Position numbers and translations under genes: made by a program | Notes under the pieces: generated by a model | Told to the model about the DNA's origin: nothing | Seen by the model: only the letters and a program-made list of their open reading frames with translations | The model's database searches: none | Shown here: piece after piece, positions 7,373-10,677 of the stretch | Numbering within the stretch: the stretch's first letter is position 1 | How the letters are laid out: every line of letters begins with the position of its first letter | Source: Bacillota bacterium | GTDB taxonomy: Bacteria; Bacillota_E; Sulfobacillia; Sulfobacillales; Sulfobacillaceae | Direction of reading: 5' to 3' | Assembly: GCA_021820165.1 (NCBI GenBank) | Contig: JAKADW010000043.1 | Location: 1 to 10,677, forward strand | DNA: 10,677 nucleotides

Positions 7373-7669
7373 ATGATCCGCGAGCATCTTGACGCCCGCA
7401 TTGAAAAACGGCTGGCCGCCGTGCTAGAGCCTCACATGGAAGCTTGGCTCCACCGCTTTTTTCGTTCGGAGCAAGGACAGGACCTCATCTCCGACGTGAC
7501 GGCCGACTTTTTGCTTTCCTGGATGAAGCCGGGTGAAGGTAAAAGCGGCGGCTATTTCCAACGCACGCTGGTCGATTTGGTCAAGGAACTGGCAGCCAGT
7601 GACAGCCAATTCCGAGATGCCATCATCGAAGCCTTAAACCCCCACTGGAAAGGGGCCGGGAAGGACTAG
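7373..7669 (+). CDS. Hypothetical 98-residue helical protein, divergent from cox
   Basis: I do not recognise this family. The protein is 98 residues, charged, and looks mostly alpha-helical: an amphipathic N-terminal stretch (IREHLDARIEKRLAAVLEPHM), then LISDVTADFLLSWMK, a Gly-rich link (GEGKSGG) and a second helical pair ending DAIIEALNPHWKG. There is no signal peptide, membrane segment, cysteine cluster or obvious helix-turn-helix. An excellent SD GGAGGT (7362-7367) lies 5 nt before the ATG, and codon choice looks like the neighbours', so I consider it real. It shares a 128-bp control region with coxS in divergent orientation, which may mean co-regulation. Its TAG sits in a CTAG that is also the stop of the permease gene on the other strand. 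Confidence 0.75.
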   Translation: MIREHLDARIEKRLAAVLEPHMEAWLHRFFRSEQGQDLISDVTADFLLSWMKPGEGKSGGYFQRTLVDLVKELAASDSQFRDAIIEALNPHWKGAGKD

Positions 7670-8328
7670 TGAAGCATCCCGGCCACCAGTAGGAACCCGA
7701 TTCCGAGACCAAAGAACCCGCTCAATCCTGAGAGACCCTGAGAGAGCTTTGCCCCCAAGCCATTCGTCCGCCACGCTAGAATCAAACCCACGAGCGAGAG
7801 CCCGAGAAGCATGGCGATGATGAAAGTGCCGAAGAGGCCGATGCCAAACCACGGGTTGGCGGCTTGCCCCAAGGCTAAAGTGAAAATGGCGAGGTCTCCC
7901 GGTGACACAGCAATGCCGAAGAGAAGCCCCACGCTCCAAGCCCCGGCGGCCAGGGACCAACGCCGGGTACCGGGCTGACGGCGCTCATGCCATTGCCGAA
8001 GGCGCGCCATTCCAAAACGCCAGTTGGGCCACAACAAGTCTAGCAGAATCCATAGACTGAGCATCATCAGCCACAACCCTGAAATCCGGGACAACGTGGC
8101 CACCAACGCATGTGGCAGCTCATGAGCCACCCCGACAATAACGACGCCCATCAAAAACATGCCGGCCGCATGGCCGCCCCCAATACGGAGCGCATGGAAG
8201 ATGCTATGACGGGTCTTTGCACGCGTCGCGCGCACAAAGGTGCCAACCGCCGCCAAGTGATCGGGAGCGATGGCATGGCGAAGGCCTAGTCCTACGGCCA
8301 GAGCCACCAATCCCCAGACTTGCCACAT
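7666..8328 (-). CDS. Putative NiCoT/UreH-like metal permease
   Basis: The product has 220 mostly hydrophobic residues with about six membrane segments, near 3-22, 55-70, 83-100, 126-155, 162-186 and 200-219. Helix 1 contains RHAIAPDHLAAV, in which His18, Asp23 and His24 form the HX4DH signature of nickel/cobalt transporters. The Gly-rich pattern and length agree with the UreH/NicO-type group. It would move a divalent metal across the cytoplasmic membrane. Two positions depart from the family: Ala21 replaces the first Asp of HAxDADH, and SPGDLAIF (142-149) stands where classic NiCoT proteins have a DTATE-type motif, so the substrate is open. The SD AGGAGG (8336-8341) lies 7 nt before the ATG. 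Convergent with the 98-residue gene, with overlapping stops. The upstream promoter looks metal-responsive. Confidence 0.72.
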   Translation of the reverse strand: MWQVWGLVALAVGLGLRHAIAPDHLAAVGTFVRATRAKTRHSIFHALRIGGGHAAGMFLMGVVIVGVAHELPHALVATLSRISGLWLMMLSLWILLDLLWPNWRFGMARLRQWHERRQPGTRRWSLAAGAWSVGLLFGIAVSPGDLAIFTLALGQAANPWFGIGLFGTFIIAMLLGLSLVGLILAWRTNGLGAKLSQGLSGLSGFFGLGIGFLLVAGMLH

Positions 8329-8372
8329 AGTCCCGCCTCCTGATGTCGCAACGCCTCGTTTCGTACCAAGAG

Positions 8373-8403
8373 GTTATGCGGGAAGACGGTCGTCTCATGT
8401 CAA
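8373..8403 (-). promoter_or_regulatory. Candidate MerR-type promoter of the permease gene
   Basis: On the minus strand a consensus -35 TTGACA (8398-8403) and a -10-like CATAAC (8373-8378, 4 of 6 matches) are separated by 19 bp, which is overlong. The spacer contains the dyad AGACG-N2-CGTCT (8384-8395), centred within about 1.5 bp of the spacer midpoint. This is the layout of promoters that MerR-family metal sensors activate by DNA untwisting. Transcription would begin near 8366, about 40 nt before the permease ATG. Confidence 0.45.
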
Positions 8404-8840
8404 GAAGGCACGGGTTACGTTACGTAACTCGGGGCTCGACGCCATCGGGGTGGGATTCCTGTGCGCGGCGGATGCGCATGCGTTCGCTCGGATGGGAGAC
8501 CATCGCGCGTGAAGACCGTAATCGCCGCAGGCCCCGTTCACGAAAACCCACGATGTGTCCGAGTGGCGAGATCCGGACCGTCTGTGGGATGAGGGATGGT
8601 GGCTGAGGCGACCGGGCGGGTCGTCGGTTTCCAGGAACCGCCGCTGCTTCGTTTGGTACCTCTTCGTGGATGGCGCCTAGCAGAGACAGGGTATCAGCCG
8701 TAACCTCCCCCGCCTTTCTAGCCAAAGCAGGCCCGCTCTCAACTGCTTCCCGGTGTCCATAATAGCCGAGTGGCGTGGCTGCCCCAACCATGGACGCACC
8801 CAAAGAGGAAGGCGCCGGAACCGTTCAGAAGGTCGACAGG
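8404..8840. other. Stretch without a convincing gene between the permease promoter and the deacetylase
   Basis: I see no reading frame here with an SD and family resemblance. Open frames exist on both strands, but they lack ribosome binding sites and are rich in Arg, Pro and Ser, as expected of non-coding GC-rich DNA. Some short plus-strand pieces look protein-like in different frames: SGLDAIGVGFLCAADAHAFARMGDHRA ending near 8512, and THDVSEWRDPDRLWDEGWWL near 8550-8610. They could be a decayed gene. I found no T-tracted hairpin ending the deacetylase transcript. Confidence 0.4.
8412..8430. repeat. Palindrome cluster upstream of the permease promoter
   Basis: GTTACGTAAC (8419-8428) is a perfect 10-bp palindrome nested in a larger imperfect one, GGGTTAC/GTAACTC (8412-8418 and 8424-8430). 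It ends about 9 bp upstream of the TTGACA box, so it could be an activator or repressor site. Function unknown. Confidence 0.4.
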
Positions 8841-10106
8841 CTATCGCTCTTTTTTGCGCTTGGCCGGTTTCGCATAACGGCCGACGAAATCGCCCCGCTC
8901 CATGAGTACCATCACAGGTTCCAAACTCCGGAAACGTCGAAGCGATTTCCACCCGTCCTTGTGGTAGATCGCTAAAAGAACCGTGAGATAGATCCACATC
9001 GACCATTTTGTCCACCCGCGCACGGGCAAGCGCTGAAATCCCATCTTTTCGATGGCACGCGCCGCATCCAAGAGCGTCACCCCCCCCACCGCCTTGACGT
9101 CAGAAAAGTCGGGATGCGTCTCAAGCCAACGGGCCAGGTCGCTCAAGGCCCGCATCACCCCATGAAGGGCACGAAGCCCCGAACTAGGACTGCCACTAAA
9201 CTGGGACAACGCGGGATTTCCGAAGTGAATCTCGGCAAACGGATCTCCTGCTGTCAGCTTGACGCCGTCCGTAAAGACGACCGGTGCTCCCCGGTAACGA
9301 ATCCGTCCCACGCGCAAAAATGGCCCGCCGCCATCGCTATTCGGAACCGTTTCGATATTCCAATTGCGGGTAAAACGGAGTTCCCACCAGGTCCAGACCC
9401 GGCGGAGATACGACCGATCGGCCGTTATGTCTCCCACCGGGCTGGGCTCTAACCCGACCTTGCGGAGCCCCTCCACCATACCAGGGAGGGCATCCCGTGT
9501 ACGAATGCGGGGGCCCCCGGCGTCGTGCAAGACTACGACCGTCCCCGGCTGGGCCAGTTGCACCACGTACTGACTAATCCATGAGGACGTATGATCAGGA
9601 CGCCAGTCATCGGGAGCAATGTTCCAAAATACCGGAGTCAAGCCAAAGTGCTGGATGGCAAGCCACGTCCCCAGGTTCACATGGCCCCATGGAGGCCGAA
9701 AGAGCGTGGGGCTGTGCCCGGTTAGCGTCTCTAGGTCCGCCAAAGCATGTTTGACCTCGGCAAAGCTCTGCCAGGGCCACAGCCAAAACGCTGACACATG
9801 CCGACGCATGTGAAGGGCAATCTCATGCCCCTCGGCCACCATGCGGCGGACGATATCGGGTCGATGCATGGCCCTCTCGGCGACCACAAAAAAGGTCGCC
9901 CTAATCCCTAACTCCTTTAACACATCCAGAATGGCTTCAGTATCAGGCCCTGGTCCATCATCGAACGTCAGTCCAATCCGGGCGTCCTCACGCGATCCAA
10001 AAAACGCACCCACCTGCAAATGATGAAAGATAATGTCCGGCAATAGATAGACGAGGAGCCACAGCCCCACCAACACAATCGCCACTCCGACCCACATGGC
10101 TGTCAC
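8841..10106 (-). CDS. Membrane-anchored NodB polysaccharide deacetylase with C-terminal YkoP-like domain
   Basis: The product has 421 residues. An N-terminal membrane segment (about 4-24) anchors it, and a NodB homology domain follows at about 42-220. Its motifs are TFDDGP (47-52, catalytic and metal Asp49/Asp50), the metal ligands His99 and His103 in HMRRH, RPPWG (137-141), APDDW (164-168) and LHD (193-195). These enzymes remove N-acetyl groups from peptidoglycan or other surface polysaccharides outside the membrane. Residues about 235-405 form an extra domain (TDGVKLTAGDPFAEIHFGN, then LARWLETHPDFSDVKAVGGVTLL) that resembles the YkoP-like domain of Bacillus as I recall it. The tail is very basic (KPAKRKKER). 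The start is GTG 10104-10106 or ATG 10095-10097; GAAGGG is 2 nt or 11 nt away, so neither is decisive. It follows the MFS gene by 6 bp. Confidence 0.87.
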   Translation of the reverse strand: MTAMWVGVAIVLVGLWLLVYLLPDIIFHHLQVGAFFGSREDARIGLTFDDGPGPDTEAILDVLKELGIRATFFVVAERAMHRPDIVRRMVAEGHEIALHMRRHVSAFWLWPWQSFAEVKHALADLETLTGHSPTLFRPPWGHVNLGTWLAIQHFGLTPVFWNIAPDDWRPDHTSSWISQYVVQLAQPGTVVVLHDAGGPRIRTRDALPGMVEGLRKVGLEPSPVGDITADRSYLRRVWTWWELRFTRNWNIETVPNSDGGGPFLRVGRIRYRGAPVVFTDGVKLTAGDPFAEIHFGNPALSQFSGSPSSGLRALHGVMRALSDLARWLETHPDFSDVKAVGGVTLLDAARAIEKMGFQRLPVRGWTKWSMWIYLTVLLAIYHKDGWKSLRRFRSLEPVMVLMERGDFVGRYAKPAKRKKER

Positions 10107-10112
10107 AGCCCT

Positions 10113-10677
10113 TCACGACCTTGTTGGCGGCACGTGAGCCGACCAATAAGCGTCAAATGGAAATAACCAATAGAAAAATCCCATCACCAACAAAATGAGC
10201 GCGGAAAACACAAACGGAGCCCAAACCGCCATTTCGAACAGTCGCGTGCCAATCGTTGGCCCAACCGCCATTCCTAACCCCTCAAAGGTCATGAATACGC
10301 CCCAATGCCATCCTTCAATCCCTTTCGGGACCAGGCGGCCCAAGAAGGCGTTCCACGAGGGAAGAATCATGGCGTACGCGAAGCCCAAAATTCCGCCCAG
10401 CCCAACTAATAGGTAAAAATGACGGGTAAACCCTAATAAAAATAGCGCAAAGGCAGCGACAAAGAATCCCCCAATCAACGGCAATCGAAGACCTAGTCGG
10501 TCGGTGACTCGTCCCATCGGCCACAATAATCCTACCGCGATGGCGCCACCCCCCACCAATAGGACGGCAAATTGCCAGTGAGTCAAATGAAGAACGCGAT
10601 TCACATACGGCTCGAATATGGGCAACATTAATCCGAGGGTCATGTTTTGCAGGAACATGCCCGGTAAAATGAAGCGA
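10113..10677 (-). CDS. Major facilitator superfamily transporter (partial, N-terminal half beyond window)
   Basis: The frame is open from the right edge to a TGA at 10113-10115, giving about 187 residues of the C-terminal part. Six hydrophobic segments can be counted, matching helices 7-12 of a 12-helix MFS carrier. Between the second and third lies GRVTDRLGLR, the MFS motif A in its loop 8-9 position. Other helix features are FAYAMILPSWNAFLGRLVP and FEGLGMAVGPTIG, as in drug- or sugar-type exporters of the family. The substrate cannot be told from this half. The frame continues upstream of the first internal Met (10658) as RFILPG, so that Met is not the start. The gene is 6 bp upstream of the deacetylase, which suggests cotranscription and perhaps a shared cell-envelope or export role. 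Confidence 0.85.
   Translation of the reverse strand, partial: RFILPGMFLQNMTLGLMLPIFEPYVNRVLHLTHWQFAVLLVGGGAIAVGLLWPMGRVTDRLGLRLPLIGGFFVAAFALFLLGFTRHFYLLVGLGGILGFAYAMILPSWNAFLGRLVPKGIEGWHWGVFMTFEGLGMAVGPTIGTRLFEMAVWAPFVFSALILLVMGFFYWLFPFDAYWSAHVPPTRS

Noticed and set aside
7666..8328. Permease as the nickel supplier of the neighbouring CO dehydrogenase
   Set aside because: The enzyme here is of the aerobic molybdenum type; nickel belongs to the unrelated anaerobic CooS-type enzyme. Adjacency alone does not support a functional link.
8420..8803. Minus-strand open frame of 127 codons between the permease and the deacetylase
   Set aside because: Start would be TTG (or a Met four codons later) without any SD; the second half is Arg/Pro/Ser-rich noise, and it runs through the palindromes upstream of the permease promoter. 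Only its first 50 residues look even slightly protein-like.
1..10677. CRISPR arrays, tRNA or rRNA genes, insertion sequences, phage or toxin-antitoxin modules
   Set aside because: I saw no regularly spaced repeats, cloverleaf-like sequences, transposase motifs or terminal inverted repeats anywhere in the window.

Overview
The window reads as an ordinary bacterial chromosome segment, GC-rich at very roughly 55-60% by eye. Genes are dense, and most carry strong Shine-Dalgarno (SD) sites of the GGAGG type. The gene mix is an aerobic carbon monoxide dehydrogenase-like molybdenum hydroxylase cluster, a membrane-anchored NodB deacetylase with a Bacillus-type C-terminal extension, and an NiCoT-like permease. 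Together with the SD sites this suggests a Gram-positive (Firmicutes-like) soil, thermophilic or acidophilic bacterium. A Sulfobacillus-type organism is my best guess, but that is inference only.

Layout. Positions 1-7244 hold one minus-strand cluster. In transcription order it is coxS (Fe-S subunit), coxL (molybdenum subunit), coxM (FAD subunit), a strong intrinsic terminator, coxD (MoxR-type AAA+ ATPase), coxE (VWA protein), coxG (SRPBCC protein) and xdhC/coxF (cut by the left edge). Within S-L-M and D-E the joints are ATGA start/stop overlaps, which points to translational coupling. The large subunit carries AYRGAGR instead of the copper-binding AYxCSFR, so this is a form II (CODH-like) enzyme whose physiological substrate is uncertain.

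Positions 7245-7372 are a short divergent control region. It holds candidate promoters for both directions, a 6-8-6 inverted repeat lying between the proposed cox -10 and -35 elements, and a 9-bp direct repeat on either side. It serves cox leftward and an unrecognised 98-residue helical protein rightward. That small gene converges on a minus-strand NiCoT/UreH-like permease gene, and the two stop codons share a CTAG.

Positions 8329-8840 contain no convincing gene. This stretch carries the permease promoter, whose 19-bp spacer contains a dyad as in MerR-type metal promoters, and perhaps a decayed coding fragment. Positions 8841-10677 hold a two-gene minus-strand unit: the C-terminal half of an MFS transporter (cut by the right edge) followed 6 bp later by the deacetylase.

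Working together: CoxS, CoxL and CoxM form the electron-transferring hydroxylase. CoxD, CoxE, CoxG and XdhC/CoxF are the maturation and membrane-attachment set. I found no obviously new multi-gene system. The most informative oddities are the intrinsic terminator abutting coxD, the divergent operator, the MerR-like promoter and the divergent motifs in the permease.
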